This document shows positions 28,033 through 39,373 of a stretch of 64,000 bases of DNA, piece by piece (the stretch's first letter is position 1; every line of letters starts with the position of its first letter). The DNA comes from Sulfoacidibacillus ferrooxidans. GTDB taxonomy: Bacteria > Bacillota > Bacilli > Alicyclobacillales > SLC66. Both the position numbers and the translations under genes were made by a program. A model generated the notes under the pieces. That model saw only the letters and a list, made by a program, of their open reading frames with translations. It did no database searches and had not been told where the DNA came from. Location: the NCBI RefSeq assembly GCF_022606465.1, contig NZ_JALBUF010000001.1:248001-312000 (forward strand), in the 5' to 3' direction.

Positions 28033-28623
28033 TTACTTGTGCTGTTTCTTCCGCCATGTATCAAACGCATACGATAATAAAAGGAGGACAACAACAATAC
28101 CAACTCCCCATATCGCATGATCCTGTATAAACCCGAACGTCCCTAAGGATCCTGTAGTGTTTACAATCCGCACCGTAAAAGGAATCGTTGCAACTGATAT
28201 CGGCTTACCTATTCCTTGCACCTCATCAATGTGAACGATCCGCTGATAAGTGCCAATCGATTGATTTTGAGGAATATTGATATACATCCCGATATGCACC
28301 GTTTGTTTAGGTGGCAATGTGACTTGTTTTGGATAGACGTTCAGCAACCCACCCGTTATTTGCACCTGTACATGCTCTATCTCACCACCTGTATTTGTAA
28401 CGACTATAGGCGATAAGGTAACACTTGCACCAGGTGGCTGTGGCGCGAGCAACGTCTGGCTATAAGAGATACTCAGCTGATGGGTCGTTATGACAGATTG
28501 CGTGGCTGCATACACTGGTTGTATAACAAAAATACAGACAACTACAGTAAACACATAAAATAGTTTCCTGTACACACTTTGCACATGCATGTCACACCAC
28601 TTCCATAACACGTCACGCATCAT
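28033..28623 (-). CDS. Exported, membrane-anchored protein with an Ig-like domain
   Basis: A 196-residue protein of no recognised family. It has an N-terminal signal segment (about 20-38, ending PVYAATQ), a beta-rich domain (about 45-155) with [21 protein letters not shown] and [13 protein letters not shown] that resembles the Ig-like folds of the NEW3 or DUF916 type, and a C-terminal membrane helix (about 165-187) with a basic tail. It therefore probably sits on the outer face of the membrane. Its ATG overlaps the thrS stop, so expression is coupled to thrS and its T-box. Why a surface protein should follow a tRNA synthetase is unclear. Confidence 0.7.
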   Translation of the reverse strand: MMRDVLWKWCDMHVQSVYRKLFYVFTVVVCIFVIQPVYAATQSVITTHQLSISYSQTLLAPQPPGASVTLSPIVVTNTGGEIEHVQVQITGGLLNVYPKQVTLPPKQTVHIGMYINIPQNQSIGTYQRIVHIDEVQGIGKPISVATIPFTVRIVNTTGSLGTFGFIQDHAIWGVGIVVVLLLLSYAFDTWRKKQHK

Positions 28624-30569
28624 GCGGATTCATCGCTCCCACGAGTTGCAATTTGCACAACTAGCTTTTGCACAAACTCGTCAAGGCCTATCTGCCCAAC
28701 ATCTCCCGCCACACGTTGTCTAACAGACACTTGCCGCGTTTCCAATTCCTTTGCGCCAACTACAAGCATATATGGAATTTTATCAAGCTGTGCTGCGCGG
28801 ATCTTATAGCCGATCTTTTCCTGACGAACATCCGCTTCCGCCCGAACTCCGTGCTCGCGCAACAAGTCGACGACAGACTCGGCATATTCTTGTTGATGAT
28901 CAGTGACAGACAAAACGCGCACTTGTATCGGTGATAACCAGAGCGGAAATGCCCCTTTATAATTTTCAATCAAAAATGCTACCATTCGTTCCATCGTGCT
29001 AACGATACCTCGATGAATCACGACAGGGCGATGCGGCTTCCCATCTTCACCGATATATTCAAGTTCAAAGCGCTCAGGCAGATGAAAATCCAATTGCACA
29101 GTTGACAACGTTTCTTCCTTGCCAAGAGCTGTTTTCACTTGAACATCTAACTTGGGACCGTAAAATGCAGCTTCGCCTTTTGCTTCAGTATAAGTCAGAC
29201 CTAATTCATCAAGCGCTTGCCGCAGCATACTTTCTGCCTTATCCCACATGTCGTCATTGGCTACATATTTCTCAGTATTTGCTGGATCGCGCAATGACAG
29301 GCGATAAGAAAAGTCTGTAATCGAAAAATCGCGGTACACACGCTGAATTAGCTGCACTACGCGCGCAAATTCTTTTTGGATTTGATCAGGTGTACAAAAA
29401 AGGTGTGCATCATTCAACGTCATCGCCCGCACACGTTGTAAGCCAGCTAACGTTCCAGACATTTCAAAGCGATGCATCAAACCAAGTTCCGCAATTCGTA
29501 ACGGCAAATCCCGATAACTACGCTGCTCTGATTTGTAAACCATCATATGGTGCGGGCAGTTCATGGGCCTTAGCACGAATTCTTCATTTTCAACCTGCAT
29601 CGTTGGAAACATATCTTCATGATAATGCTCCCAATGACCACTTATTTTATACAGTTCCACACTACCTAGCACGGGCGTATAAACGTGCTCATAACCAAGG
29701 CTCTCCTCTAGATCAACAATATAGCGTTCTATGGCTCGCCTCACCTTCGCCCCATTTGGCAGCCAAATCGGCAAACCGGCACCCACTTCATGTGCGAGCG
29801 TAAATAACTTTAACTCTTTGCCAATGCGACGATGATCGCGTTCTTTGAGTTCCTCTAACCATTTTAAGTGTGCCTCTAGCTCTGATGCCTTTGCAAACGC
29901 TGTAGCATATATGCGAGTGAGCTGTTCGCGGTTAGAATCTCCCCGCCAGTAAGCTCCAGCTAGACTGAGCAATTTAAACGCCTTAACCTTACCAGTTGAC
30001 GGAAGATGAGGTCCTCGACATAAATCCGTGAATTCACCTTGCGTATACAGGGTAATCGTTTGATCTGCAGGTAAGTCGTTAATGATCTCCACTTTAAAGC
30101 GATCATTGCGTTGTGCAAAAAAAGCCAACGCATCTTCTCTACTAAGCACCTGTCTAGTAATTGGAAGATCTTCTTTAATGATTTTTTTCATTTCTGCTTC
30201 TATTGCAGGAAATTCTTCAGGTGTAAATGTATGGTCAGCAAAATCATAGTAAAATCCATGTTCAATCACAGGTCCAATCGCAAATTTCGTATTTGGATAA
30301 AGCCGACTGACTGCCTGTGCCATGATATGTGCTGTTGTATGGCGATATACTTCAAGTCCTGCCGCATCGTCAAGGGTAAGAATTTCAACATCACCATCTT
30401 CTTCAATCGGGCGTGACAGCTCTACGACTTTTCCATTGATTCTCCCTGCGACCGCTTGTCGTGCAAGCCCCCCGCTGATGGACTGTGCAATGTCGCCAAT
30501 CGTCGCTCCCTTTTCCCATACTTTCTCAGAACCATCTTTTAAACGAATAACCATCTGTTCTATGCTCAT
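28620..30569 (-). CDS. thrS: Threonyl-tRNA synthetase
   Basis: A 649-residue ThrRS. The N-terminal TGS domain spans 1-64. The editing domain has [10 protein letters not shown] and later the H/C-containing [11 protein letters not shown]. The class II catalytic core has zinc-binding Cys in [31 protein letters not shown] and [20 protein letters not shown], and the anticodon-binding domain covers the last 110 residues. Its ATG is under a Thr T-box. It ends in an overlap with the gene for an exported protein. Confidence 0.97.
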   Translation of the reverse strand: MSIEQMVIRLKDGSEKVWEKGATIGDIAQSISGGLARQAVAGRINGKVVELSRPIEEDGDVEILTLDDAAGLEVYRHTTAHIMAQAVSRLYPNTKFAIGPVIEHGFYYDFADHTFTPEEFPAIEAEMKKIIKEDLPITRQVLSREDALAFFAQRNDRFKVEIINDLPADQTITLYTQGEFTDLCRGPHLPSTGKVKAFKLLSLAGAYWRGDSNREQLTRIYATAFAKASELEAHLKWLEELKERDHRRIGKELKLFTLAHEVGAGLPIWLPNGAKVRRAIERYIVDLEESLGYEHVYTPVLGSVELYKISGHWEHYHEDMFPTMQVENEEFVLRPMNCPHHMMVYKSEQRSYRDLPLRIAELGLMHRFEMSGTLAGLQRVRAMTLNDAHLFCTPDQIQKEFARVVQLIQRVYRDFSITDFSYRLSLRDPANTEKYVANDDMWDKAESMLRQALDELGLTYTEAKGEAAFYGPKLDVQVKTALGKEETLSTVQLDFHLPERFELEYIGEDGKPHRPVVIHRGIVSTMERMVAFLIENYKGAFPLWLSPIQVRVLSVTDHQQEYAESVVDLLREHGVRAEADVRQEKIGYKIRAAQLDKIPYMLVVGAKELETRQVSVRQRVAGDVGQIGLDEFVQKLVVQIATRGSDESA

Positions 30570-30627
30570 CGTCCCATTTCACCCTTCCCTGTGTTTGTAA
30601 TTAATCGATTTACCTGTTCTTTTAACA

Positions 30628-30896
30628 TGAAAAAGCGCCCCCGTCCCTGCTCTATCGCAGGGACGAAAGCGCTACCGCATCCGTGGTTCCACCCAAGTTC
30701 ATGTCAGAAGAAATCTGACACCTCTCTACGCATAACGCGCGCGACGGCTTGGCTTATGAACAAAAGTTCGATCGCCAGCAGCTCCTGAGTGGTAGATGTA
30801 TGTCGCATTCGTGAGTGCACTCTCACCAACTCATGTGCACTCTCTCTTCACGGGCCAACAAACATCCATATCTCATTCTTAGCCAATTCAATATTA
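30628..30896 (-). ncRNA. T-box leader of thrS (Thr specifier)
   Basis: On the minus strand: AGAGAGAG and GGTGAGAG in stem I, the specifier ACC followed by A at 30791-30793, a stem GTCAGATTTCTTCTGAC, the core GGGTGGAACCACG at 30682-30694, and a terminator stem with GCGCTTTCGTCCCTGC against GCAGGGACGGGGGCGC (30634-30673) followed by T residues. The specifier agrees with threonine. Confidence 0.93.
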
Positions 30897-31826
30897 AATC
30901 GTAGTATAGACAGAAGGTACGCCTTTGTCAATTGCCGCCACAAAAACATCACATTCGGGGCAACAATCACACATTTCTAAGCGATCACCAAAAACTCGAA
31001 CGACTGTCTTAGCAAATCCAAAATCAGCATCATCCGTGTGCAAAATTACCTTTTGTGGAGCATGAGTGATGAGTGCACTCATCAGTACATCTTGTGGATG
31101 AAGATCTTCCTGGTCAGCGTGATTGGCTAAATTTTCAACCTCTGAGACATCAAATGGCTGTAAGTTTTCTGTGAAGGCTTTTGCCGACTCTCCAACTGCA
31201 AGCACATGCACCACCGTCTGAGAAGTGGGTGTCGTGTCTAAAAAGTATCGTAACAGATCAATATAGTCTTCATACTCGCGACTTAGTAGATAATCATCCA
31301 CTGTACAACGCGTTAACTCTTGCAGTTCACGCAAATAATGCATAAAACGAAACCGCAACAACCCGTCTACATGCACTTCATGTGGAGAGTCGCTCAGTAT
31401 ACTATTTAATGCGTCATTTAACTGCAAAGAAAAACTACCCAACCAATCATTTTCTAAAGCAAATGTTGCCCATTGAAGCAATCGTCGAGAACCAGTTCGT
31501 ATCACCTGTACATAGATTTTATCCCTTAAGTACTCAATTTCCTCCGGATTCAAATAACTATGTTCACGTGCTAGTTCCTTACCAACATAGCGATGCATCC
31601 AATGACCCAGTATGTATCTCATCAATATTTGTGAAAGCCATTCTACTGTGTCAATGTCTTCATCGCATCCATCGATCACAAGATCGATAAACAGTGGATG
31701 CTCAGGATCCCCAACCTCGAGAAAATACAAAACGCCATCACGAGCTTTTGGAATAGAGAGACGCTGCAACCATTGCAACAAATCCCGAACATCTTCAGGG
31801 TTCATCATTCGCAAACGGTACGTCAC
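30894..31826 (-). CDS. ytxC: Sporulation protein YtxC
   Basis: A 310-residue YtxC-family protein. Recognisable parts are the helical middle (LARHEHSYLNPEEIEYL-like segment near 105-120, and LLRFRFMHYLRELQELTRCTVDDYLLSREYEDYIDLLRYF cut here by family pattern near 180-215) and a C-terminal CDCCPECDVF cysteine cluster. Function is unknown beyond a link to sporulation in Bacillus, where ytxC lies just upstream of thrS, as here. The frame is open to a TTG at 31916; GTG 31826 follows GAGAGGGTGG and gives a length closer to Bacillus YtxC. The last codons contain the thrS promoter. Confidence 0.75.
   Translation of the reverse strand: MTYRLRMMNPEDVRDLLQWLQRLSIPKARDGVLYFLEVGDPEHPLFIDLVIDGCDEDIDTVEWLSQILMRYILGHWMHRYVGKELAREHSYLNPEEIEYLRDKIYVQVIRTGSRRLLQWATFALENDWLGSFSLQLNDALNSILSDSPHEVHVDGLLRFRFMHYLRELQELTRCTVDDYLLSREYEDYIDLLRYFLDTTPTSQTVVHVLAVGESAKAFTENLQPFDVSEVENLANHADQEDLHPQDVLMSALITHAPQKVILHTDDADFGFAKTVVRVFGDRLEMCDCCPECDVFVAAIDKGVPSVYTTI
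30903..30931 (-). promoter_or_regulatory. Sigma-A-type promoter of thrS inside the end of ytxC
   Basis: Minus strand TTGACA (30926-30931) and TATACT (30903-30908) with a 17-base spacer. Both boxes lie in the last 13 codons of ytxC, and the transcript would begin at the T-box. Confidence 0.85.
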
Positions 31827-31929
31827 CTTACCACCCTCTCGGCACCATGCAAAAGACATACCCACAGTATACGGAAAAGGGGGAGATGATATACGTTGCA
31901 AAAGGAAAACTACCAATCTTGAAACTGCC

Positions 31930-32745
31930 TCAACTCAATGCTTGATTAAAAAATGTTAGTACTTTAGCATACGCATCGCGACTAGCATCCGGATCATATG
32001 ATCTTCTCGAGTCGTTAAAAAATGCATGCTCCGAGTCTTCATAAATATAAGATGCAAATGATTTGCCACGCTCTTTCAATTCCTGTTCAAATGCAGGCAC
32101 GGCATCCGTAATGCGGTGATCGCGGCCCCCATAAAATCCAATGAGCGGACATTGAATGCGATCTAGCAATTCAGGTGCTGGTGCATTTCCGTAGAAAATA
32201 CTAGCCGCATGAAGTCCTTCATCGTGACATGCGAGAAGGGCAGAAAGTGCTCCACCCATGCAAAACCCTACTGATCCTACACGTTTCCCCGCAGTGTCAG
32301 CATATCCTGTGCGCAGAAAGTCACTGGTAGCGACTAATTGGTCTATATAGAGGTCCATCCTGAGTCCGCCAAATAAAGCTCCAAGCGTCTCTCCAACTTC
32401 TTTTTGTTGAACGGGTGGCAACTTAGCCAATGCAGCATCTCGTGCCGCTGCATCTCCCCATGCGCCAGGCGGAAGTGAATCTAAAAACTGCTTTCCTGCT
32501 TCAACGCGCGCAAACGATAACTCCGCTGGACGTTCGCCATTTTTTGCGTACAAATCTGGTGCAAACGCAACATATCCTGCTTCTGCAAAGCGACGGGCAA
32601 TGTGTGATATATGCTCATCGACTCCCCAAATCTCCTGAATGACGATAATAGCAGGTAATTTACCCGTTGCACGTGTTGGCTTTGCAACATAACCGGTAAA
32701 CTGTTCACGATCACCATATCTGATCCAGTCCGTATGTAAGCTCAT
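31930..32745 (-). CDS. Dienelactone hydrolase family protein
   Basis: A 271-residue alpha/beta hydrolase of the dienelactone hydrolase family. The nucleophile elbow is GFCMGGA with Cys in the middle (about residue 157), the Asp is in YGGRDHRITD, and the His in YEDSEHAFFND. The GFCMGG Cys and HAFFN motifs are characteristic. Natural substrate unknown; members act on lactones and other esters. ATG 32745 follows AGGAGATGG. It is upstream of ytxC on the same strand and separated from malic enzyme by 60 bases. Confidence 0.9.
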   Translation of the reverse strand: MSLHTDWIRYGDREQFTGYVAKPTRATGKLPAIIVIQEIWGVDEHISHIARRFAEAGYVAFAPDLYAKNGERPAELSFARVEAGKQFLDSLPPGAWGDAAARDAALAKLPPVQQKEVGETLGALFGGLRMDLYIDQLVATSDFLRTGYADTAGKRVGSVGFCMGGALSALLACHDEGLHAASIFYGNAPAPELLDRIQCPLIGFYGGRDHRITDAVPAFEQELKERGKSFASYIYEDSEHAFFNDSRRSYDPDASRDAYAKVLTFFNQALS

Positions 32746-32805
32746 GTAACCATCTCCTCATAAGTAATCTAAGAAACGACACTAAACATCTATGCACCAT
32801 GACGT

Positions 32806-34236
32806 TTAGTTAGACTGAGCATAATCAGATCGTTCCCGCCTGGCAACACCCGTTGCAATAGCTGCATCAATGACTGCTAAACTTACAGCACGGCTAATTT
32901 TCTTATTAAACACACTTGGAACAATGTATTGTTCATGAAGCTCATCATCCGTGACAATCGATGCAATTGCACGCGCAGCTGCAAGTTTCATTTCTTCATT
33001 AATGACACTTGCACGACAGTCTAACGCACCTCTAAAAATCCCTGGAAAACACAGTACATTATTGATTTGATTGGGATAGTCAGAACGCCCAGTAGCTAGT
33101 ACCCGAACATATGGTTCCGCTTCCTCTGGATCAATTTCAGGAAATGGATTGGCCATGGCAAATACAATAGGATCTTTTGCCATCTTTTTCACATGATCTA
33201 TCGTAAGAACGCCTGGACCCGATAAGCCAATAAACACGTCAGCCTGTGAAATAGCTTCATCTAACCCGCCATGAACTAATTCTGGATTGGTATGATCTGC
33301 ATACCAACTCCAGATTGGGTTTTCATAGTGCTCTGAACGTACTAAGACACCATGCCGATCAACGCCAATCACATTTTTCACGCCTGCAGAGAGAAGAATT
33401 TTCGTGCATGCAACCCCGGCTGCTCCTATGCCTACGACTACAACTCGTAAATCTTCTAACTTTTTGCCGACCAATTTCACGGCATTGAGAAGTCCCGCCA
33501 ACAAAACTACAGCAGTACCATGTTGATCATCGTGGAATACAGGGATATCTAACTCTGCACGCAAGCGATCTTCAATCTCGAAACAACGAGGTGAAGAAAT
33601 ATCCTCTAAATTAATGCCGCCAAAAGTAGGCGCAATCGCCTTTACAATACGAACAATCTCATCTGTATCTTTCGTATCTAAGCAAATAGGAAAAGCATCG
33701 ACATCGGCAAACTGTTTAAACAACATAGCTTTCCCCTCCATGACAGGGATAGCAGCCTCTGGGCCAATGTCGCCTAAACCTAATACTGCAGTACCATCAG
33801 ATACAATAGCAACCATATTGCGTTTAATCGTCAGTTGGAACGCTTTTGACGGATCTTCCTGAATGGCTGTACAAACACGAGCCACATCTGGCGTATACAC
33901 TCGAGATAAATCATCGCGATTTTTTACAGGAATTTTAGGGTGAATAGAAATTTTTCCACCTAAATGCATTAAAAACGTGCGATCTGATACATTGACCACA
34001 TGCACACCAGGAAGATCAGTCAAAGCCTGTACAATTTGATCTGCATGATCGCGATCAAATGCCTGTACGGTCACATCGCGTGTTGCCGTATTTTTCGTCA
34101 CACGAATAACGTCAACTGCAACGATATCTCCACCAGCGTCTCCTATGGCACGAGTCAATTGGCCAAAAGCGGCTACTGACTGATCCAATTCTAACCGTAA
34201 AATCAAACTCATTCCGGTTCCGCGTTGAAGCGCCAA
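32806..34236 (-). CDS. NAD-type malic enzyme with N-terminal ACT domain
   Basis: Oxidative decarboxylation of malate to pyruvate. The 476-residue protein has an ACT-like regulatory domain at about 10-90 (LRLELDQSVAAFGQLTRAIG), then the malic domain with VAIVSDGTAVLGLGDIGPEA and the metal-binding FHDDQHGTAVV, then the Rossmann motif VVGIGAAGVACTKILL and FAMANPFPEIDP. The start is TTG 34236 with GGAGGGG 5 bases upstream; a nearby ATG is out of frame. It lies 19 bases downstream of lpdA, so it may be read with the pyruvate dehydrogenase operon, placing pyruvate supply and use together. Confidence 0.92.
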   Translation of the reverse strand: MALQRGTGMSLILRLELDQSVAAFGQLTRAIGDAGGDIVAVDVIRVTKNTATRDVTVQAFDRDHADQIVQALTDLPGVHVVNVSDRTFLMHLGGKISIHPKIPVKNRDDLSRVYTPDVARVCTAIQEDPSKAFQLTIKRNMVAIVSDGTAVLGLGDIGPEAAIPVMEGKAMLFKQFADVDAFPICLDTKDTDEIVRIVKAIAPTFGGINLEDISSPRCFEIEDRLRAELDIPVFHDDQHGTAVVLLAGLLNAVKLVGKKLEDLRVVVVGIGAAGVACTKILLSAGVKNVIGVDRHGVLVRSEHYENPIWSWYADHTNPELVHGGLDEAISQADVFIGLSGPGVLTIDHVKKMAKDPIVFAMANPFPEIDPEEAEPYVRVLATGRSDYPNQINNVLCFPGIFRGALDCRASVINEEMKLAAARAIASIVTDDELHEQYIVPSVFNKKISRAVSLAVIDAAIATGVARRERSDYAQSN

Positions 34237-34255
34237 GCATACCCCTCCGTCTCCC

Positions 34256-35665
34256 TTACTTCACCAATACATGAATAGGCAATCCTAATGCAACTTCGGA
34301 CGCTTCCATAACCATTTCACCTAAAGTTGGATGCGCATGAATGGTAAGCGCGATATCTTCAAGAGTTGCACTCATCTCAATGGCTAAACCAAGTTCAGCA
34401 ATCAGATTGGACGCCTCATGACCGATGACTTGTGCACCCACGAGCAATCCTGACTCTTTATCGGCCATCAACTTTACATATCCAGCATCTGCATTGAGCG
34501 CCGTTGCACGACCATTAGCTGCATAAGGGAAGCGTCCAATTACCACTTCTTTATATGCCTGCTTCGCTTCTTCTTCAGTCAACCCCACCACTGCAATTTC
34601 AGGATCAGAAAACACAACTGCAGGCACACAACGATAATCAACGATACTATGTTGCCCCGCAATCACCTCAGCTGCCACTTTGCCTTCGTATGATGCTTTA
34701 TGTGCAAGAGCTGGGCCTGGGACAATATCGCCAATAGCATAAATATGGTCGAGATTTGTCTTACATTGCGCATCCACAGCGATTAATCCCTTTTCCGCCA
34801 TCTGAATCCCAATCGTTTCAAGACCGAGTTCATCTGTGTTAGGGCGTCTTCCTACCGTAACCAATACATAATCTGCAGTTACTGTTTTTTCTTCACCCCG
34901 TACAGTAAAGGTAAGAGTGACATCATCTTTTGTCTCTTTCACAGACTGGGCAAGTGCATCAGTAAAGATATCCACATTGTATTTTTTCAAATTGCGAAGA
35001 ACAAGGCGTGATAACTGCGCCTCAAAGGTAGGTAAGATCGAGCTTGTTCCTTCAACTATCGTCACTTTTGTTCCTAATTTTGCATACGTCTGCCCAAGTT
35101 CAATGCCTATGTAGCCCCCACCTATAACAATAAGGCTTTTTGGCACTTCGCTTAAAGAGAGTGCTTCTGTCGAAGAGAGCACACGATCACTGTTTGGAAT
35201 AGACTTTAATTCAATAGGGCGTGAACCTGTGGCAATAATACAATCTTCAAAGTGATAATTATGACCTTCAACCTCAGTCATCACGCGAATTTCATCAGGT
35301 TTAACAAAAAAAGCTTCACCAGAAATCACTGTTACTTTATTGCCTTTTAGCAACGTTTTCACGCCACCTGTCATTTTATCAACGACACTTTGTTTCCACT
35401 TTTGCACTTCTGAAAAATCCAAGGATGCTGTCGTGGAAATCCCCGGAAATAATGACTCATGTGCTGCTTCATAACGATCTGCTGCTGAGATTAGTGCTTT
35501 TGATGGAATACATCCACGGTTAAGACAAACACCGCCTACTTCAGCTTTATCAATCAGGGTAACCTGTCTACCTAATTGTGCGGCGCGAATAGCCGCCACA
35601 TATCCACCAGGACCACCACCAATAATCACTACATCTACTTCTTCTGTCAATTCTCCTACTACCAT
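34256..35665 (-). CDS. lpdA: Dihydrolipoamide dehydrogenase (E3)
   Basis: The FAD enzyme that re-oxidises lipoyl groups of the 2-oxoacid dehydrogenase complex. The 469 residues include the FAD motif IIGGGPGGYVAAIRAAQ, the redox disulfide GGVCLNRGCIPSKAL (about 41-55), the NAD-binding IVIGGGYIGIELGQ, YAIGDIVPGPALAHKA, and the C-terminal dimer-interface HAHPTLGEMVMEA with the catalytic His. It is the last gene of pdhA-pdhB-pdhC-lpdA. Confidence 0.97.
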   Translation of the reverse strand: MVVGELTEEVDVVIIGGGPGGYVAAIRAAQLGRQVTLIDKAEVGGVCLNRGCIPSKALISAADRYEAAHESLFPGISTTASLDFSEVQKWKQSVVDKMTGGVKTLLKGNKVTVISGEAFFVKPDEIRVMTEVEGHNYHFEDCIIATGSRPIELKSIPNSDRVLSSTEALSLSEVPKSLIVIGGGYIGIELGQTYAKLGTKVTIVEGTSSILPTFEAQLSRLVLRNLKKYNVDIFTDALAQSVKETKDDVTLTFTVRGEEKTVTADYVLVTVGRRPNTDELGLETIGIQMAEKGLIAVDAQCKTNLDHIYAIGDIVPGPALAHKASYEGKVAAEVIAGQHSIVDYRCVPAVVFSDPEIAVVGLTEEEAKQAYKEVVIGRFPYAANGRATALNADAGYVKLMADKESGLLVGAQVIGHEASNLIAELGLAIEMSATLEDIALTIHAHPTLGEMVMEASEVALGLPIHVLVK

Positions 35666-35669
35666 TACC

Positions 35670-37049
35670 TTACACCTCCAAGAGGAACAATTGCGGATTA
35701 GCTAATAAATTCTTCAATTCATTCATTGCGTGTTGCGCCAATGCGCCATCAATAATCCGGTGATCAAAGCTGAGCGATAAGGCCATCATCTGTCCACCCA
35801 CCACTTCACCATTTTTCATAATGGGCCGCTCTGTAATCCGTCCTACACCAAGAATAGCCACTTCCGGATAGTTGATAATAGGCGTGAAAAACATCCCCCC
35901 CGCCGAACCAATGTTCGTAATCGAGATGGTACTGCCTTTCATTTCATTTGGCATTAGTTTACCCGTTCTTGCACGCGATGCCAAATCATCAATAGATTTC
36001 GCGATCGTCCACATATTTTTACGATCAGCATCACCTATCACAGGAACCATTAATCCACGATCTGTATCCGTGGCAATCCCTATATGATACGAGCGTTTTA
36101 ACACTAACTCTTGTGTTTCTTCTTCAAATGACGCATTCAGTTCTGGATACTTTCGCACCGTTGCAACCAGAGCTTTTACAATGAAAGGTAAATACGTAAT
36201 CTTGATTTCTCTCTCTTGTGCTAGCGATTTAATTTCTTGACGCAGTTTCACAAGCTCTGTCACATCTACCTCATCCATGATGGTAACATGAGGAGCTGTG
36301 TATTTGGATTTTGCCATCGCTTGTGCAATAATCTTACGTATTCCCGGCAACGCTACACGCTCTTCAATAGTCACGAGTCCACCTACTGCAGTAGATGATG
36401 TAACTTGGGTTGTTATCGGCACTTGCGTGTTGTGACCATCGCTCGACTGCATTTCATGAGCGGCAACTTGCTCACCAACTACAACATGGTCACCACCCTG
36501 TACAAAAGTGGCTACATCTTCCTTTGTTACCTTACCGTGTGCACCCGTTCCATGAATTTGTGAAATATCGACATGTTGCTCCCGTGCAAATTTACGCACG
36601 CCAGGAGTAGCAAGCACGTCGTGAGCTACGCTCCTAATCGCATCATCAGCTTTTACAGGTGCTGCATGTTGCGTATGTGCTGGAGATTCTGTTGCCGGTG
36701 CAGACGGACTTGCCTGCGCCACGTGTTGTGCAACACTTTCTAAACCAGCTTGTTGAACACCTGACGTCTTTTCATCTTGTAAAACAGCGGCATCTCCATT
36801 GCCCTCTCCAGCTACCTCTAGAGTGATGATTAAATCGCCGACAACTACTGTCGTTCCGTCTGGAACTTTTATATCAACCACTTTACCATCTACAGGACTA
36901 GGCAGTTCAACCATTGCTTTATCATTTTCAACTTCCGCCAGTGCGTCATCTTCCTTTACTTCATCACCTGGCTTAACTAACCATTTTTCAATGCGTCCCT
37001 CGTGCAATCCTTCACCTAATTCTGGAAAATGAAATACATATAAGCCCAC
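35670..37049 (-). CDS. pdhC: Pyruvate dehydrogenase E2 (dihydrolipoamide acetyltransferase)
   Basis: The 459-residue core of the complex. An N-terminal lipoyl domain has the lysine to be lipoylated in EVENDKAMVELPS (about 43), followed by an Ala/Pro/Gln-rich linker. A peripheral E3/E1-binding domain at about 140-175 shows LATPGVRKFAREQHVDISQIHGTG in part. The catalytic acetyltransferase domain ends with LSFDHRIIDGALAQHAM, containing the catalytic His and Asp. GTG 37049 follows AGAGGTGA; the frame is open to a TTG seven codons earlier. Only one lipoyl domain is present. Confidence 0.95.
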   Translation of the reverse strand: MGLYVFHFPELGEGLHEGRIEKWLVKPGDEVKEDDALAEVENDKAMVELPSPVDGKVVDIKVPDGTTVVVGDLIITLEVAGEGNGDAAVLQDEKTSGVQQAGLESVAQHVAQASPSAPATESPAHTQHAAPVKADDAIRSVAHDVLATPGVRKFAREQHVDISQIHGTGAHGKVTKEDVATFVQGGDHVVVGEQVAAHEMQSSDGHNTQVPITTQVTSSTAVGGLVTIEERVALPGIRKIIAQAMAKSKYTAPHVTIMDEVDVTELVKLRQEIKSLAQEREIKITYLPFIVKALVATVRKYPELNASFEEETQELVLKRSYHIGIATDTDRGLMVPVIGDADRKNMWTIAKSIDDLASRARTGKLMPNEMKGSTISITNIGSAGGMFFTPIINYPEVAILGVGRITERPIMKNGEVVGGQMMALSLSFDHRIIDGALAQHAMNELKNLLANPQLFLLEV

Positions 37050-37082
37050 TGTAATCACCTCTTTAGTCAAAACTAACTCAAA

Positions 37083-38063
37083 TTATAAACTCATAACTTT
37101 TTCAAGAGCACTCATAACGCGTTTCGGAGTTGGCAACCACTCGTCTTCAATCATAGCAAATGGATAAATGGTATCAGGTGGTGCAATGCGCAACACAGGT
37201 GCCTCGAGATAAAATATGGCTTGTTCGTTAATTTGTGCAACGACCTCAGCTGCAATTCCCGCAGTACGCTGAGCCTCTTGCAATACCACTGCGCGATGCG
37301 TTTTTTTCACGGAAGCCACAATGGTTTCGATGTCAATAGGACGAATCGTGCGAAGATCAATCACTTCAGCTGAAATACCCCGCGTTTTCGCCCACTCTTC
37401 AGCAGCTTTTTCCGCTGTATGAACCATCGCTCCATATGAAATAATCGTCACATCTTTGCCTTCACGAACAACCTTAGCTTGCCCAAGTGGAACTGTATAT
37501 GCTTCTTCTGGGACTTCTTGTCGAAATGATCGGTATAGCTTCATGTGTTCTAAGAAAAAGACCGGATCATCATCGCGAATAGCAGAGATCAGTAATCCTT
37601 TTGCATCATAAGGATTGGACGGAACGACTACTTTAATGCCAGGCATTTGCGCCAAGACGCCTTCCAAACTATCCGCATGTAATTCAGGTGTCTTAACACC
37701 TCCACCAAAAGGCGCTCGATACACAATCGGACAACTGTAGCGTCCGCCTGAGCGATAGCGCATCCGAGCAGCTTGACCTGCGATCTCATCCATGGCCTCA
37801 AACACGAAACCAAAAAATTGGATTTCAGCAATAGGACGAAAGCCCTGAATAGAAAGTCCTGTCGCAAGACCTGCAATACCAGATTCCGCTAACGGCGTAT
37901 CGAAAACGCGTTCAACACCGTACTTTTTTTGTAATCCATCCGTAGCCCGAAAGACGCCACCACTTTGACCTACATCTTCACCAAACAATAAAACCTTTTC
38001 ATCGCGACCTAATTCCAAGTCCATCGCATTTGAAATCGCTTGAATCATTGTCAATTGTGCCAT
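37083..38063 (-). CDS. pdhB: Pyruvate dehydrogenase E1 beta
   Basis: A 326-residue transketolase-like beta subunit of the alpha2-beta2 E1. It begins [18 protein letters not shown], with [17 protein letters not shown], the ThDP-contacting [14 protein letters not shown] with its Glu, and the C-terminal transketolase domain ([15 protein letters not shown], and DLRTIRPID). It lies 14 bases after pdhA and 33 before pdhC. Confidence 0.97.
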   Translation of the reverse strand: MAQLTMIQAISNAMDLELGRDEKVLLFGEDVGQSGGVFRATDGLQKKYGVERVFDTPLAESGIAGLATGLSIQGFRPIAEIQFFGFVFEAMDEIAGQAARMRYRSGGRYSCPIVYRAPFGGGVKTPELHADSLEGVLAQMPGIKVVVPSNPYDAKGLLISAIRDDDPVFFLEHMKLYRSFRQEVPEEAYTVPLGQAKVVREGKDVTIISYGAMVHTAEKAAEEWAKTRGISAEVIDLRTIRPIDIETIVASVKKTHRAVVLQEAQRTAGIAAEVVAQINEQAIFYLEAPVLRIAPPDTIYPFAMIEDEWLPTPKRVMSALEKVMSL

Positions 38064-38077
38064 GAGAGCATCCCACC

Positions 38078-39373
<1,296 letters not shown>

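Noticed and set aside
29390-29803. 137-codon plus-strand frame inside thrS
   Set aside because: Antisense shadow of a well-conserved gene; no ribosome site.
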